The position numbers and the translations under genes are program-made. The notes under the pieces were generated by a model. It saw nothing but the letters and a program-made list of their open reading frames with translations. It made no database searches and was not told where the DNA came from. A stretch of DNA of 64,000 nt from positions 2,418,001 through 2,482,000 of the forward strand of contig NZ_CP168219.1 of NCBI RefSeq assembly GCF_041714655.1. The letters are read 5' to 3'. This stretch comes from Pseudoroseicyclus_A sp041714655. Lineage in GTDB: Bacteria; Pseudomonadota; Alphaproteobacteria; Rhodobacterales; Rhodobacteraceae. Shown one piece after another: positions 19,388 to 28,144 of this stretch (its first letter is position 1; each line of letters begins with the position of its first letter).

Positions 19388-20056
19388 ATGACCCCACTCG
19401 TCCTTCACTACGCGCCTGACAATGCCTCGCTCTGCGTCCGGCTGGCGCTGGAGATGCTGGGCACGCCCTATCGGACGCAGCTCGTCGACCGACGGGCGCG
19501 GGCGCACAAGATGCCGGAGTACCTGCTGCGGAACCCGATGGGGCTCATCCCCGTCCTCGAGACGCCGGGCGGGCCGATGTTCGAGACCGGCGCCATCCTT
19601 CTCTGGCTCGCCGACGATGCCGGGCGGCTCTTTCCGGCGCCGGCCGAGGCGGCGCGGGGGCCGGCGCTGAGCTGGCTCTTCTGGCTCTCCAACGCGCTCC
19701 ACCCCGCGCTCCGGGCGCGTTTCTATCCGCGCCAGTTTCCCGAGGCGGCGCCCGAAGCGGCGCGGGCGCGGGTGATGGAGCTGCTGGAGATCGCCGAGGC
19801 GCGGCTCTTCCCGGTAATGACCGAGATGGAACCGGGCATCCTCGATTGCTACCTCGCGCCCATGCTCCGCTGGCTGGCGCTCTACCCCGAGGAGGGCGAC
19901 TGGCCGCCCCTTTCCCGCTGGCCGGGGCTCGAAAGCCTCGCCAAGCGGATGGAGGCGGAGCCGGCGACGGCGCGGGCCGCCGAGGCCGAGGGGTTGGGGC
20001 CGGCGCCCTTCACCCGGCCCGAGCCCTGCCGGCCGCGCGAAGGGAGTGCGCTCTGA
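19388..20056 (+). CDS. Glutathione S-transferase family protein
   Basis: 222 residues. The N-terminal thioredoxin-like fold reads LVLHYAPDNASLCVRLALEML, followed by NPMGLIPVLETPGG with the cis-proline, and FETGAILLWLAD with the glutathione-contacting acidic/Ser-Thr position. An all-helical C-terminal domain follows. The stop shares one base with the sdaA start (TGATG), so the pair is an operon. A glutathione reductase lies 2 kb away. The substrate is unknown; the frame extends upstream but without a better start. Confidence 0.87.
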   Translation: MTPLVLHYAPDNASLCVRLALEMLGTPYRTQLVDRRARAHKMPEYLLRNPMGLIPVLETPGGPMFETGAILLWLADDAGRLFPAPAEAARGPALSWLFWLSNALHPALRARFYPRQFPEAAPEAARARVMELLEIAEARLFPVMTEMEPGILDCYLAPMLRWLALYPEEGDWPPLSRWPGLESLAKRMEAEPATARAAEAEGLGPAPFTRPEPCRPREGSAL

Positions 20057-21429
20057 TGTTCCTCTCCGTCTTCGAGATGTTCAAGGTGGGGATCGGCCCC
20101 TCCTCGTCGCATACGATGGGGCCGATGGTGGCGGCGGGCCGCTTTCTCGATCACCTCCGCGCCCAGCCCTTCAGCACCGCGCGCATCCGCGCCACGCTCT
20201 ACGGCTCGCTCGCCTTCACCGGCATCGGCCATGCGACCGACCGGGCGGTGATCCTCGGCCTCGCCGGCTTCACCCCCGAAGGCTACGATGCCGAAAAGGC
20301 CGAGGCGGCGCTGGCGGCGATCCGCGAGGAGAAGGCGCTGACCCCCGAGGGCCTGCCCCGGCTGGCCTTCGACCCCGAGCGCGACCTGCAGTTCGATTAC
20401 GGCGGCCCCCTGCCCGGCCATGCCAACGGCATGGTGCTGCAGGGGCGCGACGCCGAGGGCGATGTCATCACCGAGGTCACCTATTACTCTGTCGGCGGCG
20501 GCTTCGTGCTGACTGCCGAGGAGCTGGCATCGGGGGAGGACAAGGCGGGCGGCCCGCCCGTGCCCTACCCGTTCAAGACCGCCGCCGAGATGCTGAAGAT
20601 GGCCGGCGCCTCGGGCCTGACCATCGCCCAGATGAAGCGCGCCAACGAGGAAAGCCGCATGGGGCGCGGCGATCTCGATGCCGGCATCGCCCGCATCTGG
20701 GAGGTGATGGAGGCCTGCATCGCGCGGGGGCTGGAGGCGCGGGGCACGCTCCCCGGCGGGCTCGACGTCCGCCGCCGGGCCGCCGCGATCCACGAGGCGC
20801 TGAAGGCCGAGGCCGGGCAGAACCTCGCGGCGCCGCATGTCATCAACGACTGGATCAGCGCCTATGCCATGGCGGTGAACGAGGAAAATGCCGCCGGCGG
20901 GCAGGTCGTCACCGCCCCCACCAACGGCGCCGCCGGGGTGGTGCCGGCGGTGATCCGCTACTGGCTCTCTCATGTGCCGACGGCGCAGGCCTCGAAGCTG
21001 CCGGACTTCCTCCTGACGGCCGCCGCCATCGGCGGGCTCATCAAGTACAACGCCTCGATCTCCGGCGCCGAATGCGGCTGCCAGGCGGAGGTCGGCTCCG
21101 CCTCGGCCATGGCCGCCGCCGGGCTCTGCGCCGTTCTCGGAGGCAGCCCCGAGCAGGTGGAGAACGCCGCAGAGATCGCGCTCGAGCACCATCTCGGCAT
21201 GACCTGCGACCCGGTGAAGGGGCTGGTGCAGGTGCCCTGCATCGAGCGGAACGGCCTCGGCGCCATCAAGGCGATCTCCGCCGCCTCGCTGAGCCTGCGC
21301 GGCGACGGCCAGCATTTCGTGCCGCTCGATGCGGCGATCGAGACGATGCGCCAGACGGGCAGCGACATGAGCGAGAAATACAAGGAGACCTCCCTCGGCG
21401 GCCTCGCGGTGAACGTCCCGAATTGTTGA
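20056..21429 (+). CDS. sdaA: L-serine ammonia-lyase, iron-sulfur type
   Basis: Deaminates L-serine to pyruvate with a [4Fe-4S] cluster. 457 residues in the single-chain form. The N-terminal beta domain has GPSSSHTMGPM (14-24). Cluster cysteines are Cys342 in AECGCQAEVG, Cys384 in GMTCDPVKG and Cys395 in VQVPC, the spacing seen in Legionella SdaA. Translation is coupled to the preceding GST. The protein is complete; regulation is not evident. Confidence 0.96.
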   Translation: MFLSVFEMFKVGIGPSSSHTMGPMVAAGRFLDHLRAQPFSTARIRATLYGSLAFTGIGHATDRAVILGLAGFTPEGYDAEKAEAALAAIREEKALTPEGLPRLAFDPERDLQFDYGGPLPGHANGMVLQGRDAEGDVITEVTYYSVGGGFVLTAEELASGEDKAGGPPVPYPFKTAAEMLKMAGASGLTIAQMKRANEESRMGRGDLDAGIARIWEVMEACIARGLEARGTLPGGLDVRRRAAAIHEALKAEAGQNLAAPHVINDWISAYAMAVNEENAAGGQVVTAPTNGAAGVVPAVIRYWLSHVPTAQASKLPDFLLTAAAIGGLIKYNASISGAECGCQAEVGSASAMAAAGLCAVLGGSPEQVENAAEIALEHHLGMTCDPVKGLVQVPCIERNGLGAIKAISAASLSLRGDGQHFVPLDAAIETMRQTGSDMSEKYKETSLGGLAVNVPNC

Positions 21430-21477
21430 TCGGGCTGGTCAGTGGAGCGGCCAGGGCCGCATTTCCCTTGTGACGCT

Positions 21478-21528
21478 GGGGGCATTCTGCCCCCAGACCC
21501 CCTGAGGATTTTTCGGGAGCAAAGACAG
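21478..21528 (+). repeat. GC-hairpin repeat after sdaA
   Basis: GGGGGC/GCCCCC stem followed by CAGACCCCCTGAGGATTTTT and CGGGAGCAAAGAC. The same layout occurs at 16187-16246 and, reversed, at 36791-36840, with different but paired stem bases. It probably ends sdaA transcription. The rest of the gap to 21617 shows only the next gene's ribosome site. Confidence 0.7.
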
Positions 21529-21617
21529 GGAGCGCGCCCGCGGAACGGCGTGGCGGGGGGCGGCGTTCTCCTTCCAAAGGGTCCGGGTAAAGGGCCGCAA
21601 CGGAAGGAGTTTTCCCG

Positions 21618-22070
21618 ATGGGCGAGATCAGCCTCAAGCACGACACCTATGTCATGGTCGCCGATGGCGAGAAGGCGCTGCTCTTCCGCAACGAGGGGGA
21701 CGAGAAGTTCCCCAATCTCGAGGTCGTCCGCGAGTTCCATGAAGAGAACCCGCCGACCCGCGAGCAGGGCACCGACCGGCCCGGCCGGATGAACGACGGC
21801 GGCGGCCGGGTGCAGAAGAGCGCCCTCGACGAGGCCGACTGGCACAAGCTCGCCAAGGAGCGCTTTGCCGACGAGCTGGCGGAGCGGCTCTACAAGCTCG
21901 CCCACAAGGGCGCCTTCGAGCATCTGGTGATCGTCGCGCCGCCGGTGGTGCTCGGCGAGATGCGCCAGAAGCTCCACAAGGAGGTGGAGGCCAAGGTCAT
22001 CGCCGAGGTGCCGAAGACGCTGACGGGCCATCCCGTCGACAAGATCGAGGCGGTGCTGACCGCCGCCTGA
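21618..22070 (+). CDS. Host-attachment-family protein
   Basis: 150 residues, cytoplasmic, preceded by a strong GGAAGGAG. It matches the 'protein required for attachment to host cells' family: HDTYVMVADGEKALLFRN at the start, the Asp/Gly/Arg-rich middle with FADELAERLYKLAHKGAFEHLVIVAPP, and LTGHPVDKIEAVL at the end. The fold resembles archaeal release-factor-like domains. The name comes from an Agrobacterium phenotype and says little about molecular role here. Confidence 0.83.
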   Translation: MGEISLKHDTYVMVADGEKALLFRNEGDEKFPNLEVVREFHEENPPTREQGTDRPGRMNDGGGRVQKSALDEADWHKLAKERFADELAERLYKLAHKGAFEHLVIVAPPVVLGEMRQKLHKEVEAKVIAEVPKTLTGHPVDKIEAVLTAA

Positions 22071-22172
22071 CCCTCCCCCTTGGCCCCGGCCTGCCCTGTG
22101 TGGCGATACGCCGCCGGACGCGCCTGCGGCCCGAGGCTGGACCTGATGCCATGGCGCGGCTAGCGTCGCGCC

Positions 22173-23081
22173 ATGGCTCAAGACCGCCCGCTCCTCGGCA
22201 TCCTCCTCATGCTCGGCTTCTGCATCATGGCGCCCATCGGCGACGCCATCGCCAAGGTGCTTGGGGAGAGCCTCGCCATCGGCCAGCTCGTGGCGATCCG
22301 CTTCGGGGTGCAGGCCGCGGTGCTGGTGCCCCTGGTGCTCCTGACGGGCGGGACGCTCGTGATGTCGCGGCGGGCGATGGGGCTGACGCTTCTGCGGACG
22401 ATCCTCCATATCCTCGGGCTCTTCGGCATGTTCACGGCGCTGCGCTATCTGCCGCTGGCCGATGCGGTGGCCATCGCCTTCGTCATGCCCTTCATCCTCC
22501 TCCTCCTCGGCTGGGCCATTCTCGGCGAGAGTGTCGGCCCGCACCGGCTGGGCGCGGCGGCGGTGGGCTTTGTCGGGACGCTCCTCGTCCTGCAGCCGAA
22601 CCTGCGCGAGGCGGGGGCGGTCGCGCTTCTGCCGCTCGGGGTGGCACTCGTCTTCGCGCTCTTCATGCTCGCGACCCGCGCCGTCGCGCGCGAGGTCGGG
22701 CCCGTCCCCCTGCAGGCGATGAGCGGGGCGATGGCGAGCGTGATCCTCGTGCCTCTGGCGCTGATCTTCGCGGGGCCGGAGGGGCTTTTCGCCTGGTCGG
22801 CGCCCGATGCCGCCACCTGGGGGCTGATCGCGGCGCTGGGGCTGACGGGGACGCTGGCGCATCTGGTCATGACCGCGTCGCTGCGCTTCGCGCCCGCGGC
22901 GACGCTGGCGCCGATGCAATATCTCGAGATCCCCTTCGCCACCTTCATCGGCTGGCTGGTCTTCACCGATCTGCCGGGGCCGATGGCGACGGCGGGCATC
23001 GCGCTCACCATCGCCGCCGGGCTCTATGTCATCGCGCGGGAGCGGCGGGCGGCCAGGCCGGCGCCGCCACCAGCGCCCTGA
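22173..23081 (+). CDS. EamA-family (DMT) transporter
   Basis: 302 residues with ten hydrophobic segments arranged as two five-helix EamA repeats (about 8-140 and 155-290). The paired duplication and motifs such as LPLADAVAIAFVMPFILLLLG in repeat one identify the drug/metabolite transporter superfamily. It probably exports a small metabolite. Its last 53 nt overlap the end of the convergent thiamine pyrophosphokinase gene, so both C-termini are encoded by the same DNA. Confidence 0.88.
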   Translation: MAQDRPLLGILLMLGFCIMAPIGDAIAKVLGESLAIGQLVAIRFGVQAAVLVPLVLLTGGTLVMSRRAMGLTLLRTILHILGLFGMFTALRYLPLADAVAIAFVMPFILLLLGWAILGESVGPHRLGAAAVGFVGTLLVLQPNLREAGAVALLPLGVALVFALFMLATRAVAREVGPVPLQAMSGAMASVILVPLALIFAGPEGLFAWSAPDAATWGLIAALGLTGTLAHLVMTASLRFAPAATLAPMQYLEIPFATFIGWLVFTDLPGPMATAGIALTIAAGLYVIARERRAARPAPPPAP

Positions 23082-23721
23082 CGAGGGCGCCGAGCGCCTC
23101 CAGCGGCAGGATCAGCAGCATCCCCGGCGCATCGGGGCGGAGCCGCACCTGCCCCGCCACCTCGTTCGACGTACCGATGCGCCCGCCCATCTCGAAGAAG
23201 AGCCCCTCCGTCGGCCAGAGAAGCCCCTCGCTCTCGCAGCGGCAGGGCGTGAGCGGGAAGAGCGAGAGATCCATCCCCGCCGGCAGGTCCGGCGCCAGCT
23301 CGGGCGGGCAGAGGCAGGCGAGGTCCTCCTCGCCGACGAGGAGGCACGGCCGCTCGGGATGCGCGGCGAGCACCGAGAGCCCCGCCAGCTCGTGATCGAG
23401 CCGGCCACCGCGGAGGCCGAGGCCGATCACCAGCGGCGCCGAGATGAGGCGAAGCGCCTTGTCGAAATCCGTCGTCTCCTGCTCTGGGACCTCGACGAGC
23501 CGCCCGGCGAGCGCAGCCCGCGCCGGCTCCGACAGGCTGTCCATGTCGCCGATGACCGCCTCGGGCCGGTGGCCGAGCGCCAGCGCCCGGTCGGCGCCTC
23601 CATCGGCCGCAAAGAGCCGCGGCGCGAGGGCCAGCGCCGCCGCCAGTGCCTCGGCGGCCACGGGGCCTCCGCCGACAAGCGTGACGGGAGCGGTGCTGAC
23701 AATCACCGGGCGTGGTGCCAC
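23029..23721 (-). CDS. Thiamine pyrophosphokinase
   Basis: Transfers pyrophosphate from ATP to thiamine. 230 residues. Seen: AADGGADRAL, VIGDMDSLS, QETTDFDKAL and LGLRGGRLDHELA, the ordered acidic motifs of the family; the C-terminal thiamine-binding domain is divergent but present. The start is GTG 23721 with AGGGGC before it; no ATG fits the conserved N-terminus. The 3' end overlaps the transporter gene by 53 nt. No THI-box riboswitch was recognised upstream. Confidence 0.9.
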   Translation of the reverse strand: MAPRPVIVSTAPVTLVGGGPVAAEALAAALALAPRLFAADGGADRALALGHRPEAVIGDMDSLSEPARAALAGRLVEVPEQETTDFDKALRLISAPLVIGLGLRGGRLDHELAGLSVLAAHPERPCLLVGEEDLACLCPPELAPDLPAGMDLSLFPLTPCRCESEGLLWPTEGLFFEMGGRIGTSNEVAGQVRLRPDAPGMLLILPLEALGALVRALVAAPAWPPAAPAR

Positions 23722-23862
23722 AATGTGCCCCTATTCGGGATGGATTGCCCAGAAAAGGTCCTGAAAACAGCCATGGCCGACCTACTTCTTCCGTCTGAAT
23801 GGAACGTCAAGAGGGGCCCTTTCGGCCCGATGCACCGAGCCAGACAGCGAAGTGAGTGACGA

Positions 23863-26361
23863 ATGGTCGGATCGAGCAAGATTCTTACCGTCTCCTACGG
23901 GACGTTCAGTTGCACCCTCGAGGGGTTCGACGATTCCTTCGGGACGATGAAGGCCATTGCGGAATACTTCCGCGATCTGGCGGCGGATGACAGGTATTTC
24001 GGCGCGGAACCGCCGACGCCCGATGCGGACATGCTGGCCCGCATCGCAGAGCGCGAGATCGCCCGCCGCGTCGAGGCCCGTCAGGAAGGCGGCGGGATCG
24101 TGCTGCGCGCCGCGCAACTGACGGCGCCGGAGGCAGCGCCCGCGCCGGTCGAGCCGCCCGAGGCCGCCTCGCAAGAGGCGGATGACGAGGCCCCCGCGCC
24201 GGCAGAGGCTGCCGAAGACAACGCGGCGGACAGTGCCGAGACCGCCGAGGATCACACCCCCGCCATGCCCCCCTCCCCCCGGCAGCCCGCCGGGGCCGGC
24301 GGCTCCGTGGCCGACAAGCTGGCGCGCATCCGTGCCGTCGTCGGCACCGGCGCGGCCGCTGTGGCCGGCGCCGCCGCCGCAGAGGTGGAGGATGCCGAAG
24401 AGGTGGCCGGCGCTCCGGCCGAGCCGGCTCCCGAGGCTGCGGGCAGTGCCGAGATGTCGGCGGAGCCCGAGGTGGCCGAGGCGACCGCGTGGGAGACGGC
24501 CGAAGATACCGCCGCTGAGGCCGAGGTCGAAGAGGAGGCGAACGTCTTCGCCGAGCCCGACCTGGCCGAGCCCGACCTCTCCGAGACCTACGAGCCCGCC
24601 CCCACAGGCGAGCCGCCCTTCTCCGAAGAGGCGTCCGAGGCCCGTGCCGAGGATCTCGGCCTCGATCTCGACGTCCCCGCCGGTGCCGAAGACGAGGCGC
24701 TCGCGGAGGAGGACGAGCTGACCGACGGCATGACCGACGAGGAGCTCGAAGCCCTCGCCGCGGCGCTCGAGGCCGGCGACGGCCCGGCGTTCGAGACCGC
24801 CCTTGCCATGCCCTACGACAGCCTGTCGCCGGCGGAGCAAGAGGGGGCGCAGGCCCCCGCCGCCGCTGACCCCGCCCATGATCCGGCCCAAGAGGCCGCG
24901 CCCGCCCCGCAGCCCGATGCCGCGGGCACGGTCGGCCCGGCCGTGCCGGAGAGCGAGGAGGTCGGCGCCGAAGAAACGGATTCGCCCTTCGTCGGCACCC
25001 TGTCCGACAGCGAGGAGGCGGAGCTTCTTGCCGAGCTCGCCGCGCTCGAGGCCGACGACGAAGACGCCGCCTTCGCCTCGGCCGCGCCCATCGAGCCCGA
25101 GGCGCGGGTCGGCCAGCACATGCCGACCGAGAGCATGGATACGGCCGGCGAGATTCCGGCCGAAGAGGCGCTCGACCTGCCGGACGAACCCGAAGACGAC
25201 CTTCCCGAGCCGACCCGCTTCGCGACGGCGCCCCAGGCGCCCGATGTCGACGCCGCCCCCGCGGCGGACGGCTGGCCGGTGGGCGAAGCGCCCGAGGCGC
25301 TCGGCGCCCTCGGCGAGGAAGAGCCGCCGCGCCCCGACCCTGCCGAGCTCGCCGCCGCCGAAGCCGAGCTGCAGGACTGGGCCGAGGATGAAGCCCTCTT
25401 CGCCGACCCCGAGGAGCCGGCCCTCTCGGACGAGGCGATCGGTGAGGCCGACGGCTGGGACGACGATGAGGACGACATCGAGGACGACGAGGCCGGCGAT
25501 GCCTGGCCCGGCCCCGCGAACGCGTTCGACAACGGGGCCGATGACGACACCGCGGACGATCTCGATAGCGACGCGGCCCCCGTGCCCGCCGCCGACTCCG
25601 GGGCGCCGGCCCAGGCCGCCTGGGACGAGCCGCGCCCCTTCGCCGCCGCGCCCGAGGCGGATGAGGCCGGGCTCAACCGCATCCTCACCCGCACCGACGA
25701 GCAGCTCGCGGAGCCCGGCAATTCCCGCCGCCGCGCCGCCATCGCCCAGCTCAAGGCCGCCGTCGCCGCCACCGAGGCCGCCCGCCGGCTCGGCGAGGGC
25801 GACGGGCGCGAGGGCAAGATGGCTGCCTTCCGCGAGGATCTCGATCAGGTCGTGCGGCCCCGCCGCCCCGTACGCGGCGGCGACCACCAGTCCGAGCGGC
25901 CGCGGACGGCGCCGCTGAAGCTCGTCGCCTCCCAGCGGGTCGACATGACGGCCGAGGAGCCCGCCGCCGCCCCCGCCTCGCGCCCGGGCGAGCCGATCCG
26001 GCCCCGCCGGGTCCTCCCCGGCGAGGCCCCGGCGCCGCGGCCGATGCCGCCCGCCGCCGAGGCCCCGGAGGAAGAGCTCGAGACCTTCCCCGTCTATGCC
26101 GCCGATGCCGGCGCCGAATCGCTCTCGGACCTTCTCGAGGCCGCCGCCGCCTACACCTCGCAGATCGAGGGCGCCGAGGATTTCTCGCGCCCGCAGCTCA
26201 TGCGGCTCGTGGGCGAGGCCGCGCCGGAGAGCTTCGACCGCGAGGAGGGTCTGCGCAGCTTCGGCACGCTCCTCCGCCAGGGCCGGATCGTGAAAGTCCG
26301 CTCCGGCCGCTTCGCGCTCTCGGGCACCAGCCGCTTCCATCCCGAGCGCCGCGCTGGCTGA
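23863..26361 (+). CDS. Large acidic protein of unknown function with conserved ends
   Basis: 832 residues. The N-terminus (about 1-75, KILTVSYGTFSCTLEGFDDS, then EYFRDLAADDRYFGAEPP) and the C-terminus (about 745-832, SDLLEAAAAYTSQIEGAEDF, then GEAAPESFDREEGLRSFG and LLRQGRIVKVRSGRFAL) look folded and of normal composition. The ~600 residues between are Ala/Glu/Asp/Pro-rich and probably disordered, with a short basic patch near 665-700. There is no signal peptide or membrane segment. The ends resemble hypothetical proteins I recall from other Rhodobacterales; no function is known to me. It stands alone, divergent from the pyrophosphokinase and followed by a terminator. The C-terminal part could bind nucleic acid, as winged-helix folds do, but this is speculation. 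Confidence 0.8.
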   Translation: MVGSSKILTVSYGTFSCTLEGFDDSFGTMKAIAEYFRDLAADDRYFGAEPPTPDADMLARIAEREIARRVEARQEGGGIVLRAAQLTAPEAAPAPVEPPEAASQEADDEAPAPAEAAEDNAADSAETAEDHTPAMPPSPRQPAGAGGSVADKLARIRAVVGTGAAAVAGAAAAEVEDAEEVAGAPAEPAPEAAGSAEMSAEPEVAEATAWETAEDTAAEAEVEEEANVFAEPDLAEPDLSETYEPAPTGEPPFSEEASEARAEDLGLDLDVPAGAEDEALAEEDELTDGMTDEELEALAAALEAGDGPAFETALAMPYDSLSPAEQEGAQAPAAADPAHDPAQEAAPAPQPDAAGTVGPAVPESEEVGAEETDSPFVGTLSDSEEAELLAELAALEADDEDAAFASAAPIEPEARVGQHMPTESMDTAGEIPAEEALDLPDEPEDDLPEPTRFATAPQAPDVDAAPAADGWPVGEAPEALGALGEEEPPRPDPAELAAAEAELQDWAEDEALFADPEEPALSDEAIGEADGWDDDEDDIEDDEAGDAWPGPANAFDNGADDDTADDLDSDAAPVPAADSGAPAQAAWDEPRPFAAAPEADEAGLNRILTRTDEQLAEPGNSRRRAAIAQLKAAVAATEAARRLGEGDGREGKMAAFREDLDQVVRPRRPVRGGDHQSERPRTAPLKLVASQRVDMTAEEPAAAPASRPGEPIRPRRVLPGEAPAPRPMPPAAEAPEEELETFPVYAADAGAESLSDLLEAAAAYTSQIEGAEDFSRPQLMRLVGEAAPESFDREEGLRSFGTLLRQGRIVKVRSGRFALSGTSRFHPERRAG

Positions 26362-26385
26362 CGCGCCTTACCTTCTCTCCAGTGA

Positions 26386-26414
26386 GGGGCCGGCCCGGTG
26401 GGTCGGCCCTTTTT
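26386..26414 (+). terminator. Intrinsic terminator after the acidic protein gene
   Basis: Stem GGGCCG/CGGCCC with a loop of about 11 bases, followed directly by TTTTT. It lies 25 nt after the stop codon and separates the acidic protein from the ABC-F locus. Confidence 0.85.
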
Positions 26415-26466
26415 CTTTGCGCCCGGGCACCCTAGCTTGGGGGAGAGACCGCAAAGGAGGCTCAAG

Positions 26467-26568
26467 ATGGATCGCACCGCAGTTTTCGTCGCCCGTCCCG
26501 CAACGAACGCCCCGGTGATCCATGCCTGCCTTTCTGACCCTTTCGGATGTCTCTCTCGCCGCGCCTGA
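26467..26568 (+). CDS. Putative 33-residue upstream ORF overlapping the ABC-F start
   Basis: ATG at 26467 is preceded by AAAGGAGG (26453-26460) at six bases, the best ribosome site in the region. The peptide begins MDRTAVFVARPATNAPVIHA and ends ...CLSRRA before TGA 26566-26568. It overlaps the first 47 nt of the ABC-F gene in another frame. The ABC-F ATG itself has no Shine-Dalgarno and an in-frame TGA two codons before it. Translation of this ORF may therefore control or feed ABC-F translation. Expression is not proven. Confidence 0.5.
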   Translation: MDRTAVFVARPATNAPVIHACLSDPFGCLSRRA

Positions 26569-28111
26569 CGGCACCCCCCTCCTGCCGCCCCTCTCGCTCG
26601 CCTTCGGGGCCGAGCGCACCGGTCTGACCGGCGCCAACGGCGCCGGCAAGTCCACGCTTCTTTCCGTCATGGCCGGCGCCCTGAGCCCGGGCTCTGGCAG
26701 CGTTGCCCGAAGCGGCACGCTCGGGCGGCTCCTGCAGAGCTGGCCCGACGCCGGCATCCCCGTCGCCGAGGCCATCGGCGCCGGCCCCGGCCTTGCCCGC
26801 CTCGCGCGGATCGAGGCGGGCGACGGCACGGAGACGGATTTCGCGGAGGCCGACTGGACGCTTCCCCAGCGCGTCACCGCGGCGCTTGCCCGCGCCGGCC
26901 TGCCGGAGGATGCGCTGGAGAGCCCGCTCGGCACCCTCTCTGGCGGCCAGCGGACCCGCGCCGGCATTGCCCGTGCGCTTCTCGAGGCGCCGGACCTCCT
27001 CCTCCTCGACGAGCCGACGAACAACCTCGATGCCGAGGGCCGGGCCCTGATCGCCGGGCTCGTCCGGGACTGGGCCGGCGGCGTCGTGATCGCCAGCCAC
27101 GACCGGGCGCTTCTGGAGGGGGTAGACCGGATCCTGGAGCTCGCCCCGACCGGCGCCACGCTCTTCGGCGGCGGCTGGAGCGCCTATGCCGAGGCGCGCG
27201 CCGCCCGCATCGCCCGGGACGCAGCGGCGCTGGAGGAGGCCGAGCGCGACCTTGCCCGCGCCCGCGCCGAGGCCCGCGCCCAGGCGGAGCGGCAGGCGCG
27301 GCGCATGGGCGCCGGGCGGCGGCAGGGCAAGGCGGGCGGCATCCCCCGGATCGTCATCGGGGCGATGAAGCAGCGCGCCGAGGGCACCGCCGCCCGCACT
27401 CGCACGCTCGGCCAGCGGGCGGAGGCGGAGGCACGCGCCGCCCGCGACGCCGCCGAGGCCAGGATCGCGCGCCGGGCGCCCCTGAAGATCGGCGCCGAGG
27501 CCGGCGAGGCGCATGGGCTCGTCCTGTCGCTGGACGGCGTCACCGCCCGGCGCGGTGCCTTCCGGCTCGGGCCGCTCGACCTGGGGCTCCGCGCCGGCGA
27601 GCATGTGGCGCTCGACGGCGCCAACGGCGCCGGCAAGTCAACGCTGCTGGCGGTGATCCGCGGCCGCCTTCCGCCCGAGGCCGGCGCGCTCCGCCGGCCC
27701 GCCCGCCTCGCCATGCTCGATCAGCATGTCTCGGATCTGCAGGCGGGAGAGACGCTCCTCGCCGCGCTCCGCCGGACCCACCCGGCGCTGACGGACGAGG
27801 CCGCCCATGCGCTTCTGGCGCGCTACGCCTTTCGCGGCGAGCGGGGGGAGGCGGAGGTCTCGACCCTTTCGGGCGGCGAGCGGCTGCGGGCGGGGCTGGC
27901 GCTGGCCCTCGGCGGCGCGGAGCCGCCGCAGCTCCTCATCCTCGACGAGCCGACCAACCATCTCGACATCGAAGCGGTGGAGCTGCTGGAGGCGGCGCTC
28001 GCCGATTACCCGGGCGCCATGCTGGTGGCCAGCCACGATGCGGCCTTCCTCGCCGCCATCGGCATCGACCGGCACCTGCGGCTGGCGGCGGGGCAATGGG
28101 CAGAGCCGTAA
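26522..28111 (+). CDS. ABC-F family ATPase
   Basis: Soluble twin-ATPase of 529 residues without membrane segments; ABC-F proteins act on the ribosome. Seen: Walker A GANGAGKST at 37-45 and again at 366-374, signatures LSGGQRTR and LSGGERLR, Walker B segments LLLLDEPTNNLD and LLILDEPTNHLD, and between the halves an Arg/Ala-rich coiled linker (about 235-325). ATG 26522 is the only start that keeps the first strand, because a TGA lies two codons upstream. The subfamily (YbiT-, Uup- or resistance-like) was not resolved. Its start is embedded in a small ORF with a strong ribosome site. Confidence 0.92.
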   Translation: MPAFLTLSDVSLAAPDGTPLLPPLSLAFGAERTGLTGANGAGKSTLLSVMAGALSPGSGSVARSGTLGRLLQSWPDAGIPVAEAIGAGPGLARLARIEAGDGTETDFAEADWTLPQRVTAALARAGLPEDALESPLGTLSGGQRTRAGIARALLEAPDLLLLDEPTNNLDAEGRALIAGLVRDWAGGVVIASHDRALLEGVDRILELAPTGATLFGGGWSAYAEARAARIARDAAALEEAERDLARARAEARAQAERQARRMGAGRRQGKAGGIPRIVIGAMKQRAEGTAARTRTLGQRAEAEARAARDAAEARIARRAPLKIGAEAGEAHGLVLSLDGVTARRGAFRLGPLDLGLRAGEHVALDGANGAGKSTLLAVIRGRLPPEAGALRRPARLAMLDQHVSDLQAGETLLAALRRTHPALTDEAAHALLARYAFRGERGEAEVSTLSGGERLRAGLALALGGAEPPQLLILDEPTNHLDIEAVELLEAALADYPGAMLVASHDAAFLAAIGIDRHLRLAAGQWAEP

Positions 28112-28144
28112 GCGCCTGCCTGCCCCTGCCCTGCCCCGGCCGCC

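Noticed and set aside
23773..23859. 28-codon ORF ending 3 nt before the acidic protein gene
   Set aside because: No convincing ribosome site and no recognisable features; might be a leader, but the support is too weak.
23782..26340. 852-codon minus-strand open frame opposite the acidic protein
   Set aside because: Gly/Arg/Leu-rich mirror of an Ala/Glu-rich gene. The plus frame has the terminator and ordered ends, so it is the real one.
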